DNA of 64,000 nucleotides from the NCBI GenBank assembly GCA_028564705.1, contig JAPXFQ010002747.1:372001-436000 (forward strand). Reading direction: 5' to 3'. Positions 1-13,024 of this stretch are shown here, piece by piece. Numbering within the stretch: the stretch's first letter is position 1; each line of letters begins with the position of its first letter. A model generated the notes under the pieces. It did not search any database and had not been told where the DNA came from. It was given only the letters and a program-made list of their open reading frames with translations. The stretch comes from Apricaphanius iberus (lineage: Eukaryota; Chordata; Actinopteri; Cyprinodontiformes; Aphaniidae). The translations under genes were made by a program, and so were the position numbers.

Positions 1-1500
1 ACACATTTATGTACTTATTCATTTATTTATTTATTCACCAATTTATTTATTTACACATTTTTAGATCAGATTTATTTACACATTTCTAGATCCGATTTAT
101 GTATACATTTCCAGGAGTGTATTCTAATAAGGGGGTGTTTCTAACACTGACCTAAAGCCTAATTGGTCAGCTTCAAGTCTCTGTATTTACAGTGAAGTGA
201 CTAAGGAGGAGCGTTTACATTGGCTAGCTACTCTTGTGTGTCTGTGACAGAGTAGAGATACCTGGCTGGTGCAGTCTCAATGTCAGAGTAATGCTGATTC
301 AACAACAGGTCTGTCTTTGACATGGAGGGCCCCTGCGAGCAACAGATGAAAACAGAGGTGCCTTGGAAGGTGAGGTGCTGGGGTTCAAAGTTTAACAATT
401 GAAGGCAAACCAGGTTAAGCTTCTAGGTAAGCTAGCAGGAAGCCCCCAAGTAGCAACTCACAACGGAGCATTCAGTCCACCTTAGCATCTCGTCTTAAGA
501 GTTTTGGCAAAAGTTCACAAGCACCTGTCCACATCTGATATTGAATTCCCCATTTAGGACCATGGTCAAGGGAGCCGACACTTGGAAAGAGACTTTAGAA
601 AGAAATTAGCTTAGCGCATATATCATACATTGCGGTAATAGAGAACTGACGCAGTCTTGCAGGCGAAATAAGTTTCAAAAATCACATAATTTCACAAATC
701 CCAGGGTTGGTTTTAATTGTTCTGCTATAAGTGTAGAATAATCTAATCCAGGTTTGAAATGTCTGAATATTGTAGTTTTTGAGTTAAAGCTAAGATGTTG
801 TGGTCCAGATGCAAAAAAAGTGCCAAAATCTGTATTGAAGTTTAACATATCACAGAAAGGTTTCAGCTTTGTGAAATGAGGAGTCAGGCTTTAACATTTT
901 ATTTTATTATTTAAGCTCAACGTACTACTTTTCCATTCTATTTCCAGAATGACAATAATTTATTGTCAATCTTTAAAAAAAATATATAAAGTCCAATATT
1001 TCATAATATCTATGTTTGGGTCACTTTCAGGAATTTATTTATTTCTATAAAAATGTTTTTTTTCTATTATTCAACAAAGTTTTAATGTACAAAGGAGCCA
1101 ATTATTATAAGTTTGAATAAATTAAAACACTTCTTTATTTATAAATAATCATGAAAATCTTCTTAAACTACTTCATAAAGTGTAGTCCCACTATTTTCTC
1201 TTTAGAGCAAGCACAGCTGGATTCATCTGCTGATGTTACAAATGTTAAAACCAACTACAGCTGTCATGTTGTGTAACTGTTCCCCACAAAAATGAATCGA
1301 AAAACATAAATGTGACCACTTGTCATCATTCAAAGATTTGTTTAGTTTGACTTTATATACTGTACACAAGGAAGTTTATATAAACACAAAATAGACTTTT
1401 TTTTTTTGCTCACTGTCGTAACATGAGGTGTTAAATCAGAAAAAACTTGAGGTCATTCAGAATTACTTAAATTATTTTTAAATGTCATATGACGAAATAC
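1..1500. other. Non-coding AT-rich sequence
   Basis: The left edge has a short ATTTATTT-rich patch. No exon-like frame or repeat that I recognise was seen in the remainder. Confidence 0.5.
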
Positions 1501-1502
1501 CA

Positions 1503-1800
1503 GGGCTGCACGGTGGCGCAGTGGTTAGCGCTGTTGCCTTGCAGCAAGAAGGTCGTGGGTTCGTATCCCGGCCCAGGGTCTTTCTGCATGGAGTTTGCAT
1601 GTTCTCCCCGTGTATGCGTGGGTTCTCTCCAGGTACTCCAGCTTCCTCCCACAGTCCAAAAACATGCATGATAGGTGAATTGATCACTCTAAATTGTCCC
1701 TAGGAATGAATGTGAGTGTGAATGGTTGTCTGTCTCTCTGTGTTGGCCCTGCAACAGACTGGCGTCCTGTTCAGAGTGTACTCTGCCTAACGCCTGATAA
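1503..1800 (+). mobile_element. tRNA-derived SINE (DANA/HE1-like teleost type)
   Basis: The head GGGCTGCACGGTGGCGCAGTGG contains a pol III A-box-like sequence (TGGCGCAGTGG) and the B-box GGTTCGTATCC about 40 bases on. The body TCTGCATGGAGTTTGCATGT...CCACAGTCCAAAAACATGC...AAATTGTCCCTAG is the common teleost SINE body. It is read on the plus strand and mildly decayed. ORFs over it are not genes. Confidence 0.8.
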
Positions 1801-1813
1801 TTATACGTGTATT

Positions 1814-1991
1814 CATTACGTGTAGCAGACAATATACTGGAGGCAGACAAGCCACAATAAGTGAGTGGAAAAAAGATGTATAGATACCAAAAAGCAAAAA
1901 CCAAAATTGAAACAGTAAATTGATAAGCTTTGAGGTCACTCAAGTGTACTTGTTTTATGATTCTTTAATTTGAAACCTCTGCAATTCTGAT
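1814..1991. repeat. 178-bp dispersed repeat, copy 1
   Basis: Matches 4053-4230 base for base in length (no indels) with about 13 mismatches, starting CATTA(C/T)GTGTAGCAGAC and ending CTGCAATTCTGAT. The family is not recognised. Confidence 0.85.
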
Positions 1992-2230
1992 CAAGTAGAG
2001 CAACAGCTGATTATCTCCTCTATGTTCGCCATGTTTGTTTTGTTTCTATCCTACAAATTCGAAACTCTATCCGGTCTGAGTTCTGTACTCTGCCCCTTAG
2101 GGAAACTCTCTAGTAGTACGTGTAGTACACAAGCAAGTACCTGCCCAAGACGCAGCCTGTTGCTGATGTCAACGTGAGGTTAAAAAAATCAAGTATATGT
2201 TCGGCCTACTGCTAAAAAATGCACTTCCAA

Positions 2231-2410
2231 TAAAGTGAGTATTGGCAAATCCAGTTATTGTTTTTTTTGTTGAGGCAGTAACTAATAAAGTAACTTGTCA
2301 TCTAACATAGGTAATTATGAAATAAAGTAATCAGTAAAATAACTTAGTTACTTGTGGAAGGGGTGAGTCAGTAATCAGATTACTATTTCAAAGTAACTGT
2401 GGTAACATAT
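2231..2410. repeat. Probable hAT-type MITE remnant
   Basis: Repeated AGTAAC/GTTACT and TAATCAGATTACT blocks in both orientations are typical of a common fish hAT-related repeat. Ends are not defined. Confidence 0.3.
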
Positions 2411-2983
2411 TGCACTATAACCCTGTAACGTAAGTCAGCAAGACTGATCTGAAGCACAAAAGGATAAGAGTCATGTCACCGGCAATATTTATATGTTTTG
2501 TCCCCACCACTTTTAAAAACCTGATATTCTGCATTGATTTTTTATTAGCCCATATCTAAGATCCATTTCTGCTCTCAGCATATCTTCTGTGCAAACAATA
2601 TCCCAGTATTCCACCATCTTATACAGTCATGTTTCTTTCTGAGGCAGATGTTGCAGCATTCTTTGCAGAGTTTGACGTTAATTTCTATAAAGACTCCCAT
2701 TCAAAAAGTAGGTATCAACAGGTGACTGATTAGCTTATATCTTTTTATGTGTTCTAACTATCCAGTGTCACCTCCTCCATGCATACATAAACAGATGCAC
2801 AGATGACACAGGCCTGTGAACACATCCTCCAAGGGGCAAGGTGGGCATACACTGTATGATTTCTGGCCCATTTTTAGCTCATTTTCTAATCATGCAATAC
2901 GTTTTTGCAATCAGTTCATCTTCTAAGAGGTATATAAATACTCCCCTCGCGAACTTCTCCTTGTATATTTAATTTAAGGCTCA

Positions 2984-2985
<2 letters not shown>
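2411..2985. other. Non-coding sequence, nothing recognised
   Basis: AT-rich unique-looking DNA without exon-like frames. Confidence 0.4.
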
Positions 2986-3036
<51 letters not shown>

Positions 3037-3062
3037 ATCTCTCTCTCGCTATCTCTCTCTCT
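2986..3062. repeat. (CT)n microsatellite
   Basis: About 75 bases of CT dinucleotides, interrupted twice by CGCTAT near the right end. Confidence 0.95.
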
Positions 3063-5253
3063 TGTGTTTTAAGCACAAAACAACTGCAGAAAAAGTATAC
3101 AAAACTTCAAATGGATAAATAATTATATATGTATAGTTAATATTTACAGTCTACAGCAATCTTCAAATCGCACTTAAGTATAAGGTTACTGTCCCCAGCA
3201 ATTTTAAAAACAAACCAATGCCTTTGCAAGCCAGCAAATTAGGCCGTAAATGGCACACCAAAACAGTTTTTGACAGACCAAATTCTAAGTCTGGAAATTA
3301 ATTAAACTGACACGCTGCAGCATAAATCTAAACATCTCTCTTGCTTCAATTGATTTTCCAATGGGCCTGATTAAATAGAAATTGATATTAAAATTCCTGA
3401 TCTGAAAATATTTAACTTTGGAAAAAACAACAAGGTGTGTAAGCTGCACTGTAGCTGTGACTGTTCTGCCAAAAAGCCCATTAACTATTTCTGAATGCTA
3501 GCATCTGTTTTGATTAAACTTTGATTAAAAAGCTAAATGATTAAAAAGCTAATTCAGCCTAATATTTGTAAATGAACAACATTCATCACAAAATCTGTTT
3601 TTTTTCCTTCCCTTCCCAGTTGAAAGTCTAAACTACTCTGGAATTTGTTATTTGACTATTGTAACACCCCCCTTAGTTTTATGTAACCTGTCATTTTCTT
3701 CCTAAAAGCAACAGCTATAGCCTGAAGAAAAATGTCATTTAATACCTGTGTAGTAACATTTATATAATTTGAGCACATTTTGAGCACGAGTCCAGATCAA
3801 TCCTCCAATTAATTCAACATCTCTATCCACTAAGTATAAATAGTTGCAATCATTAATTACTGTTTGTTACATACTTTTTTTTGGAGTTTGATCAAGTCTG
3901 TTTTTTAGTATTCTCTGCTTGGCTGTTTCTTTTTACATGCACCACATCCTCTAACCAGTTACCTGATAAGATGTTCTTGTTTTTGTATAGTTGCACTTTG
4001 GTTTCTACAGGCGTACATTATATGCATATTTACCACAAGTAGCTGTACGAGCCATTATGTGTAGCAGACGATATACTGGAGGCAGACAAGCCACAATAGG
4101 TGATTGGAAAAGAGATGTATAGATACAAAAAAGCAAAAACCAAAATTGAAACAGTAAATTGATAAGCTATGAGGTCACTCAAGTGCACTTGTTTTATGAT
4201 TCTATCATTTAAAATTTCTGCAATTCTGATATTGCAGAGTATAGATGAAAAAACTAAGATGTAGGCTTTGCCTAAAGTTTCTTATATGGTAATGTATGAG
4301 GGCGAGGTACAGCACATCAGTAAAACAATTTAAATCAGCTCTCTCTCCTGGCTGAATGTTGCAGCTTTTACATTTGAAATTATCAAATTCAATTTTATCT
4401 GCAGAAAGTTGAAAATCAACAGGTAGAAGAAACTGATGCTCACCTTCAGCCGTGGTAAATTCTGTTTCTTTGAACTGTAATCCAAACTAAAGGCAATCCA
4501 ATGTCCAAGCTTATCATGGAACAGTCATGGTTGGCTGCTGGTTTAAACACAAGTGAATGTATAACTACATGTTCCTAAATAAACTTCTCCAGTAGGCTGT
4601 GACTGCATGGCAGCATATTTTAACTAGCCCTCTGTAAACCCTGCAAATCTATAACTGTTCTTTTCTAATGCTTGCTTTGCCATTTCTGTGCAAATCATCA
4701 TGCACAAATGCACAGTCAATATGTAACAGTCACAGGGCCACAAAAATACTTTATAGGTCTCATAAGAATTACACTTAATGTGGAAATCACACAAGTACAT
4801 CACATTCAAAACTGGTTAACGTCATTTTACACATTTGTTAGTTGTTTTCGAGCATATGAATTTAGCCTGTTTATCTTAACAGCAATTTCATTTGGAAACC
4901 AACATTATTCATTTTATAATCTGTTTTGTTGCATTCTGTGTTCAGACTCCAGTGAAGGAAGCAAAACGAGAAGCCTTTTTTGTCACAGACTTTACCAAAA
5001 CTGATTGTCTTAAATGTCAAAAATAACCTGTACTGTAAATAGCATGTACTGCAACCGATTGCTTTTATATGTTATCACTGCACTTCAGAGTATGTTAGTC
5101 ATTTGCAAAAAAATATGTATAGAATAAGGAAAATCCAGCTTACCTACTTTTTCTATTAATGGTTTTTCATTGCCAGAAAGTCCCATTGTATTTTCATTTT
5201 TGACCATTTAGATCTGATTTCATTATTGTTTAAATGCAGAAAAATACATCCTC
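3063..5253. other. Non-coding sequence apart from the 178-bp repeat copy
   Basis: Only the repeat at 4053-4230 stands out. The frames at 4624-5004 show no family signature, and both strands are open there by chance. Confidence 0.4.
4053..4230. repeat. 178-bp dispersed repeat, copy 2
   Basis: Direct-orientation partner of 1814-1991, about 93% identical by eye. Flanking sequences differ, so the copied unit appears complete. Confidence 0.85.
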
Positions 5254-5560
5254 ATACAGTGCTGTGAAAAAAAGGGCCCCCCCCCCCCCCTTGCAGATTT
5301 CCTTCAGGTTTGGCTCTCTAGTCAAATTTCACTTTTTCAAATCATCAACTAAAATAACAATAAATACAGAAAAATTTATATTAATTGCTGATTTTAATTA
5401 TTAATATCTAAACCCTTCATAGCTGGCCCTATGTTAAAAAGTAATTGCAAAATCCAATATCTAACAACTCGCTGTACCCCCAGTTTTAGTTGGCAGTGAT
5501 TGCATTTTGTAACTACTTCTTGTGTGTTTAATGGGAACAGGTCCCGACCTCTGAGATAAA
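5254..5560. mobile_element. Tc1-like transposon end fragment
   Basis: Starts TACAGTGCTGTGAAAAA and continues with CTGGCCCTATGTTAAAAAGTAATTGC, both hallmarks of a widespread fish Tc1-like family. A run of C bases interrupts the end. Only one terminus is seen; 5561-6360 shows nothing further that I recognise. Confidence 0.5.
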
Positions 5561-6360
5561 TGCAATCACATCCACAGCCTGTGCATGGTTTTGGACTTTT
5601 TGAGGAATCAGTACCCAGTCAGAACCCACACATGCACTGTGAGGATCAACAGTTACCAAAGACCTTCTTGCTGCAAGGCAACAGGGCTAACAACACAGTC
5701 ATATCTGGGCCATAACATTTCCTCAAAGCTTTTCTAAGTCCTGTGGGAGGTTGCTAAGCTGCAATGGTTTCCGTTGCTTTGTATGAACTGCAAATGGGTC
5801 AAGATGCTGACCTGCATTGATGTCCTAAAGCAAACAAATAAAAATCAGAAGAGCAGTTCAACTTTTATCCAGTTCTGAATCCAGTTTTCCTTTAAATCGG
5901 GTGATTTAGAAGAAAACCCGCTTACAGACAGAGAACGTATCCTGCCATGCTGCAAAAAACCTTCAAGCAATTGTATCTTTTACATGTTGCTTTGGCTTCC
6001 AGCTCTATCCAGCTGAGTCTCCAGCTCTAGATCTCCAAATATCTGGCAGGAGAAATATCTCCAATCCAAGAAGCCTTATGTTTCAGTACTAGAAACTGCT
6101 CAGGCCTAAAATCTTCAAAGTTAGTTTTCAGAGCTGGTTGATGTATGTTCTTGTTCGGATGTTGTGTTGACAAAATATGAGGATTTTGTTTTAGGAAAAC
6201 CATAATGCTTTAACTTTACAGTCCACATACAATCATTCTTAGCTTAGATCCTGTATTAACTACACAGATTTCACCATCTGCTCTGTTTGCCCATGGGAAC
6301 AGATTAAAAAGTACAATGTGTTATATCTGATGGTTATCTTATGAGATTGGACTACAAATA

Positions 6361-6760
6361 ATGCTGGGTTAACAAAAAAAATCAGGAAATTGATTCTGAA
6401 TCGGTTAAATAAATGGAATCGATTCTTTTTTTTAGAATGGTTTGCCCTTTTGCCATATTTACAGCTAAAATAGGAAGGAAATGTCCAGATGGCTATTTTA
6501 AGTCTTAAGTCTGAAAGAGTTATACAGGTCTCCCCCCAGTGAACTGTTACTCACCCAGTGTTACTTAATTGAATCAAAGGCATTTAATTCAGATCTAGGT
6601 CAAAAAAACATTTTTAATAGTGCTGACCCATATCAATACCGAATTGGATCAGATTAAATCAGATCAAACTGGATCAGATCAAGATAATCAATTATGGCTC
6701 TTGAGAATCTGAATCGAATTGATTATTGAAATTTTAATCAAAACTCAGCCCTAACTACAA
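6361..6760. mobile_element. Probable hAT-type MITE
   Basis: Left part AATGCTGGGTTAAC with GATTCTGAATCGGTT and right part GAATCTGAATCGAATTGATT...AACTCAGCCCTAA are related in inverted orientation. Internal GATCAGAT repeats are present. Borders are approximate. Confidence 0.4.
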
Positions 6761-7081
6761 ATATCTGCATTTGTCAAAAGCCATGCAGAGCATTGAGCAA
6801 TCTAAACTGTGTCAGCTTACAACCACCAAATAATAAAAAAAGATTCAGATTTTATTAAATAGATGAATACATAATTTCAATGAAAATTATGCATATTTTT
6901 TGCTATGTTTTCTATGTACATTTTTTTGCTTGTAGCAAGTCAACAATAACCTCTGAAAAAAACTGTACTGAATTCATGTAGAGAGAGTTAGAGTGGATAC
7001 AGTGCACCTCTGGTTTCTGTGGTGGTTAGGAACAGCAGATGCTCACACATTGTGACATTGTGCTAGCTTATAACTGCCTGA

Positions 7082-7760
7082 TTTAAAGGTGAAGTACCGT
7101 TTTTTGCAATCTGTAAATTATTTTTAGCATGCATTACTTTCACTTACTCACCCAGACAAGTTTCGAGCCACTTGGAGTCCTTCTGGAGAAGTTAATATCT
7201 ATTTAGATCAGTGTATATCCAGGGCTAGCAATGTGCAGGGCTAGGCATTATTTACGACAAACACATTCATTCCACCAATGTTTTGTTATGAATTGCTAGC
7301 ACTCTTCCCCTGTGAGTCCATAGCGTCTTGGAGTTGCAATTTGGAAACACGCAAAAATGAACCATGTTGATGTTTGCAGTAGCAAGTGCTGTCTAGACGA
7401 CCGTTGTGGAGGACAGAAGGAAAGTCCCGCTCAGACTACGACCGGAATGGCAGTGACGTAATTGAAATTGTGTGTTAGTGTAGTTGGATTAAAAGCCTGT
7501 GAAACACCCCGCAAGACAACAACAAAGCATCTCCAAAATACCTCAGAGTGGTAGCAATTCATAACAAAGCATTGTTTTAAATGAATGAGCTTTTGTATAC
7601 CTTTTTATATACCAATTATATGGATAAATGCTGATCCTGAATGGATATAAACTTCTCCCAAAGAAGTCCAAGTGGCTCCAAACTTGTCTGGGTGAGTAAA
7701 TAAATATAACGTGTGCTATAAATAAGGTTCAGGTTGCAAAAAGGGTACTTCCCTTTCAAA
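7082..7760. mobile_element. Non-autonomous DNA transposon (MITE) with about 130-bp terminal inverted repeats
   Basis: The left end (TTTAAAGGTGAAGTACC...TTACTCACCCAGACAAGTTT) and the reverse complement of the right end (TTTGAAAGGGAAGTACC...TTACTCACCCAGACAAGTTT) match over about 130 bases with scattered differences. The 400-base interior has no coding frame. Superfamily not assigned; no clean target duplication was seen. Confidence 0.75.
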
Positions 7761-8748
7761 CACTAAACATTTCGTAGTAAGCACTAATCCAGACAATGGA
7801 AACCACCTTGGGTGTTAGGTTTAAAATGATGTTCCACAGAAAAATACATACCCTGTAATAGAGAACTGCCAATAGGTAGGGTAGTTAGGGGTCATAATTA
7901 TTGTGTTTTGTTGGTAAAAAAATCCAAACCACAACTACTTTGTGTTGATCTACTATGGGTGTCTGCAACAGATGAGGCCAAACACAAATACATAGTAAGA
8001 TAGTAATCAACTTTATCACACATTTTTTTATCTAAGTTATTCATCATTTCACACCCCAACCCCAGTACCTCTAGATTCTGTTGGGGGATTTTCACCACAT
8101 CTCCTTAACCTGCACCTCCTGGGCACTTTAACCTCATCTACAGTAATCTGCTAAATTGGACTTCTTGGTTAATTATAATATCCATACTTACCCTGATGCT
8201 CCTTTCTGCAGCTTTCCAGTTCCCTGTCCTACACCATAGACAATTACTTGTTCAATAAACTTTTTACATTTTATTGGTCTCCTGAGAGTATTCATATGCA
8301 TACGGGACAGACAGCTGCCTAAAATCATGACAGAAACCGTGTGCAGGTTGGTTTAAACATTTATATAAAACAATAAAAATAGTTTTTGTTACAGAAACAT
8401 TTTTGTTTCCCGTAGAAAAAAACAAGAATAGCTCTTCAGATAGAGAAGCAAAGGGATCGTGATCCAGCATATAAAACCACAACAAATATGTTGAAGTTAA
8501 TATTTAGAATGTGACAATGTAAGTCAAGTCAATGAATGTGAACACTTTTAAAAGGGGCTATGTTTTGCCACATTGCCAAACGTACTGTAACAACCTCACA
8601 TACTGTGTATGTTTCTGCTGCAGTGGAAATGTGCAGTCTGATTGTATGTAAACGTGAGGCAACAATCAACTTCTGTTTGCCCTTTGCTTTTTCTGTAACA
8701 TTCTCTCTGAGTACAGCTTCTCCCAGCTATGTGTGTACATTGTGAACT
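7761..8748. other. Non-coding sequence, nothing recognised
   Basis: Several frames of 60-80 codons occur on both strands without splice context or family motifs. Confidence 0.4.
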
Positions 8749-8992
8749 TTGGCTGTGGCAAACATTAAAGGACAAGCCCAGGGTGCTGCTATCATATGTC
8801 CTGAGGGCCGCAAGGAGGTGGGTGGCTTGAGAATGCATTGGAGGGGGGGGTTCGGTTCTTTAAAAAGATCTCTGCTGCCACATGATCCCATTTGTGATTA
8901 TGACGATTCACTAGTTGCTTCACTGGAGGCTTTAGTAAGAATGGAGCCTTCCCAAATGGAATATGTGAGGCGCCGCAGGTGTGACAGTGCAG
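8749..8992 (+). other. Open frame ending in a phase-1 splice donor; candidate alternative 5' exon of pfkfb1
   Basis: The frame is open across this stretch and closes at GTGCAG|GTGAGA, a strong donor. The last in-frame ATGs (8833, and 8941 starting MEPSQMEYV) lead into RRRRCDSA plus one base G. Joined to CA of pfkfb1 exon 2 at 20248 this gives ...RRRRCDS-AASVPQF in frame. PFKFB1 genes in mammals have alternative first exons (L, M, F), so an upstream exon 11 kb away is plausible, and RR..S resembles a basophilic kinase site. Nothing in the peptide is otherwise recognised. It could equally be a chance ORF or repeat remnant. Confidence 0.25.
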
Positions 8993-9815
8993 GTGAGACC
9001 CCTCTGCAGAGAGCATGCCATTGCATAGTTTCTATTAATGTATTACAAATGGGTGTGTTCTGGCTGACTGAGTCCAGCAGAGTTTAAAAAAACAAAAAAA
9101 GTACTCCATCATGCCTACTAGACCGATGGAGGACTGCTTCTCTTTTTTATGTAGCAAATTTAAATAAAAAATAAGAAAAGGAACAGAGTTGTCTAAAGTC
9201 TTTGACAATTAATCAGGTTGAGCATAACTTCATTATTTTCTTCACGGGCACTTTTTTGACATTTAGAAAACACCCTAAGGCACTTTAAGATATAATAGCA
9301 ACTTTCTGAGACAGTCAAAGTTCAAGTCACAACAGCGTAGTTGTATTTCTTCTACAGTAGTAAAATAAAAGAAAGAAAAAGTTGCGGCTGTAGCATATGT
9401 ATTAAAGGGGAAGGAGAAGAAGGTGATGAAAATCTGCACTGTTGTATACAGCTGGGTGAACACTGGCAAGGGTAAATACCAAACAACGTTGCATGTGGTT
9501 TACATGTAGAACTGTTAAATAATAACCATGGTTAAATAGTAATATGGTAGACCAAGCTAGCCATTTTGAGCTGACTGGTATAGCTAATGTGAGTCACACC
9601 CATTTATAAAAACAAACAGACAATTTTATACATAACAGCAGCTTTTGTATATACATTAGAATTAATGTGCAAGTGATTCAATAAGTTTAATCATAGATCT
9701 GAAAATTATTAGTTTGAATATGTAGTTAGCACCTCTTTCATGTATGCTGGAACATGAAGCTGTCTCGTGGCTTAGTTACTGCTATTTATTGAGAACTAAA
9801 TAGTGCTCTCACTGG
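8993..9815. other. Non-coding sequence, nothing recognised
   Basis: No repeat family or exon signature was noticed. Confidence 0.4.
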
Positions 9816-12034
9816 TGAGCTCCGTGGAGCTGTTTGGTGTTCAGACTCTCTTCGACTATGGCTAATTCTCTCTTTTCTACTTCCACTTCTATTGCTCTGC
9901 CTAATTCTTCTCCTCTCTCTTGCTCTTTTGTCAGATGTTTAGTTACTCCCCTGCCTCCTTTAGTGATAATGGTACATTTAATAAATGTTGCATTTTTGTA
10001 GCTTTGGAGGCCAGGGTTTTAGAGTTAGAGGCCCGGCTCCGCAGTGTTGAGAATCCAATTGATAGCCGAGGCCTGTTAGCCAGTGCAGAGGCAACAAGGA
10101 CAGAACCACCTAGTGGTCCTCCAACAGAACCCACGCAGCTAGGATCTCAGGCCACCTGGGTGACGATACGTAGAAAGCATAATTCTAGGACATAGCCCAA
10201 AGGTCACCACCAACCTGTCTGTGTTTCTAACAGATTTTCCCCACTTAGCAATGATCTCACTGAGAATCAGACCCTGGTAATGGGCAGCTCTATAGTCAGA
10301 AACATGGCATTAGAGACACCATTGATCATAGTCAAATGTTTTCCAGGGGCCAGAACAGGTGGCATCAAATCCCATCTAAAACTGCTGGCTAAGGACAAGC
10401 TTAAATACAGTAATATTGTTATTCACACTGGTGGTAATGACACCCGGTTATGCCAAATGGAGGGCACTAAAATTTGTGTTGACTGACTGAGATTGCTAAA
10501 ATGATTTCGGACTCTGTAATCTTTTCTGGTCCCCAGCCTGATCGGAATCAATTGGCTTTACTCAGAAGGTGAAAGGACCCACACACTCGGGTCACCTCAA
10601 ATTGGACATTGTACTGACATACAGCATTGAGTGTGAGGAAGTCCTCCCACATAACCCAGTCCTGTCTGACCAATTTTTGATAACATTTGAATTTACTTTA
10701 CGTGACCTTCCCAAATCTCAAAGAAAGTTTATTACAGTAGAACTTTATCAGACAATAAATTAACAAGTTTTAAAGAATTGGTTCCATTCTTGCTCCCCTC
10801 AGTGTCTCAGAATAACACAGTGGAAGGCAGAAATACCATCACAAATCCTTCTGAAATTTACGGTGTGGTTCATAGCATTGCTTCCTCAATGCGTCTGGCG
10901 TTAGACAGTGTAGCCCGATTAAAAAAGGTCATTAGCCATAAAAGGTTGGGTCCCTGGTTTAATGTAGAGTTGCGCATTTTAAACCAGAATATTAGGAAAC
11001 TGTAGGGAAATTTGTGCATTGCATATTTAGAGGACTCCTATTTAGCCTCGAAAAATGGTCTACACCTGTATAAAAAGACCCTTCGACAAGGTAGAACAGC
11101 ATATTTTTCGTTATTAATAGAGTTAAATAAAAACAATCCTAGGTTCATTTTTGGTACAGTTGCCAAAGTTACACATAACTTGAGTCATAGCTCTGTTGGG
11201 CCATCTATTCCCCCTTCTCTCAGTAGTGATGACTTTATGGGATTCTTCATAAGTAAAATAAATTCTATCAAAAATAAAATAATCGGCATTCTCCCAAACA
11301 TGATTACTTCTCTCTCAGTAAATGAGGCGGTATCGGAGAGCACTGTAGAACCATGTTTGTGTATGTATTGTCTTGATTCCGTTGAACTTTCAGAATTATT
11401 ACAAACATTAACTTAATCTAAAACTTCAATTTGTATGTTAGACCTAATTCCAACCAAATTATTTAAGTAAGTGTTTTCTCTCCTTACTGGCCCTATTTTA
11501 ACTATGATGAATATATCCTTAATAAATGGATACCTACCATAGGAACTTAAGGTTGCTGTGATTAAAACTTTACTTGAGAAACCCTCCCTCGCTCAAGATG
11601 ACTTAGTTAATTGCAGACCTACTGTATATGTAACCTTCCTTTCTTTTCCACAATTCTTGAGAAAATAGTTGCTAATCAAGTAATGTATGTGAGCATCTAA
11701 ACAGCAACAGCTTTTTTGAAGAATATCAGTCAGGTCATCATAGCTCTAAAACAGCACTGGTGAAAGTTACTAATGATATTCTCATGGCCTCAGATAATGG
11801 ACCTGTGACTGTTCTGTTTTTGTTGGATGTTATTTCTGCTTTTGACACAGTTTATTTAAATTGTCTCTTAGAAAAGCTTGAATGTGTTGTAGGGATCAAG
11901 GGAACAGAACTTGGCTAGTTTAAATCATATCTGTCTGACAGATTCCAGGTGTCCATGTAAATGATAAAATCTTCTTCACACTCAAGGGTTTCTTGTGTAG
12001 TACCACAGGGTGCTGTGCTTGGACCAATTATTTT

Positions 12035-12072
<38 letters not shown>

Positions 12073-12985
12073 TATATTATATATATATATATATATATAA
12101 TATATATATATATATGCTTCCAATTTGAAAAATAATTAGACAACATGGTATGAATTTCCACAGTTATGCCGATTATACACAATTATATTTATCCATAAAA
12201 CCTGATCACCTGAACCATAAAACCTGAACCACTCAGTTAGGTCGATTACAGGCATGTCTCAAATACATAGAAATCAGGATGTCTCTAAACTTTCTGCTTT
12301 TAAATTCAGACAAGACAGAAGTTGTTGTTTTTGGACCAGAAGCTTTAAATTGGAAATTGCCAAGTCAATCACTTCATCTGGAGGCATTTTTATGGTTGAC
12401 ATCATATCGCACAGACAGGACGTTTATGGTAAGTTTAGATACCTGTTCCTCTATGGTCCATAAGATCACATGTGGTGTGCCCCAGGGTTCAATTTTTGGC
12501 CTAGTGCTTTTAACCTGTATATGCTCTCTTTTGGCAGTGTCATCAGAAGACATGGAGTTGACTTCACAGTTATGCTGATGATACACAATTATACATCTCC
12601 ATGTCTCCTGATGACACACGGCCAATGGATGCACTTTTTAACTGCATTTTAGAGATCAAATCCTGGATGGCAGAAGACTTTCTCCAGCTTAACCAGGGCA
12701 AACCTGAGGTCTGAGTTATAGCTCCTGAGGCCCAGAGAGAGAAACTTTTACTAAAACTACAATCATTGTATTTTAATCCATCTTTACAAGTGAAGAACCT
12801 GGGTCTGATCTTTGACTCTGATATGACTTTTATCCCTCACATTAAAAACATAACCAAAATAGGTTTTTATCATCTAAAGAACATAGCCAGATGCTGCCCC
12901 ATTCTCTCTAGGGCCAATACGGAGACACTGATGCATGCTTTTATGACCAGTAGAATTGACTTATTATTATTATTATCAATGTAGC
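9816..12985 (+). pseudogene. Decayed L2/CR1-group LINE with ORF1 esterase and reverse transcriptase remnants
   Basis: From 9990 to 10490 the frames give ARVLELEARL (coiled coil) and then LVMGSSIVRNMALE...IVIHTGGNDTR, the SGNH-esterase-like part of LINE ORF1. At 10569-10690 GPTHSGHLKLDIVLTY...PVLSDQFLITFEF is the end of an apurinic endonuclease. Reverse transcriptase pieces follow: LLDVISAFDTVYL, FKSYLSDRFQV, PQGAVLGPI, the YADDTQLY-like site (about 12160), and LNQGKPEV...VKNLGLIFDSDMTF. Stops and frameshifts break every domain. An (AT)n run at 12031-12115 sits inside. Confidence 0.8.
12031..12115. repeat. (AT)n microsatellite inside the LINE
   Basis: About 85 bases of near-perfect AT repeats, within the reverse transcriptase remnant just after PQGAVLGPI. 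Confidence 0.95.
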
Positions 12986-13024
12986 CCATGTTGTTTGCTG
13001 GACTCTACTCAGACAACCATCGAT

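Noticed and set aside
1512..1585. Possible tRNA gene
   Set aside because: A- and B-box sequences are present, but the cloverleaf is not, and the body is that of a SINE. The same applies to 13438-13500.
2986..3062. CRISPR-like or other array
   Set aside because: Simple CT repeat; no spaced direct repeats anywhere in the window.
4624..5004. Overlapping 110- and 61-codon frames on both strands
   Set aside because: No splice signals in phase, no motif and no repeat evidence; consistent with chance in AT-rich DNA.
10280..10486. Possible host SGNH-hydrolase gene
   Set aside because: The esterase-like frame lies between LINE coiled-coil and endonuclease remnants and is broken by stops, so it is LINE ORF1.
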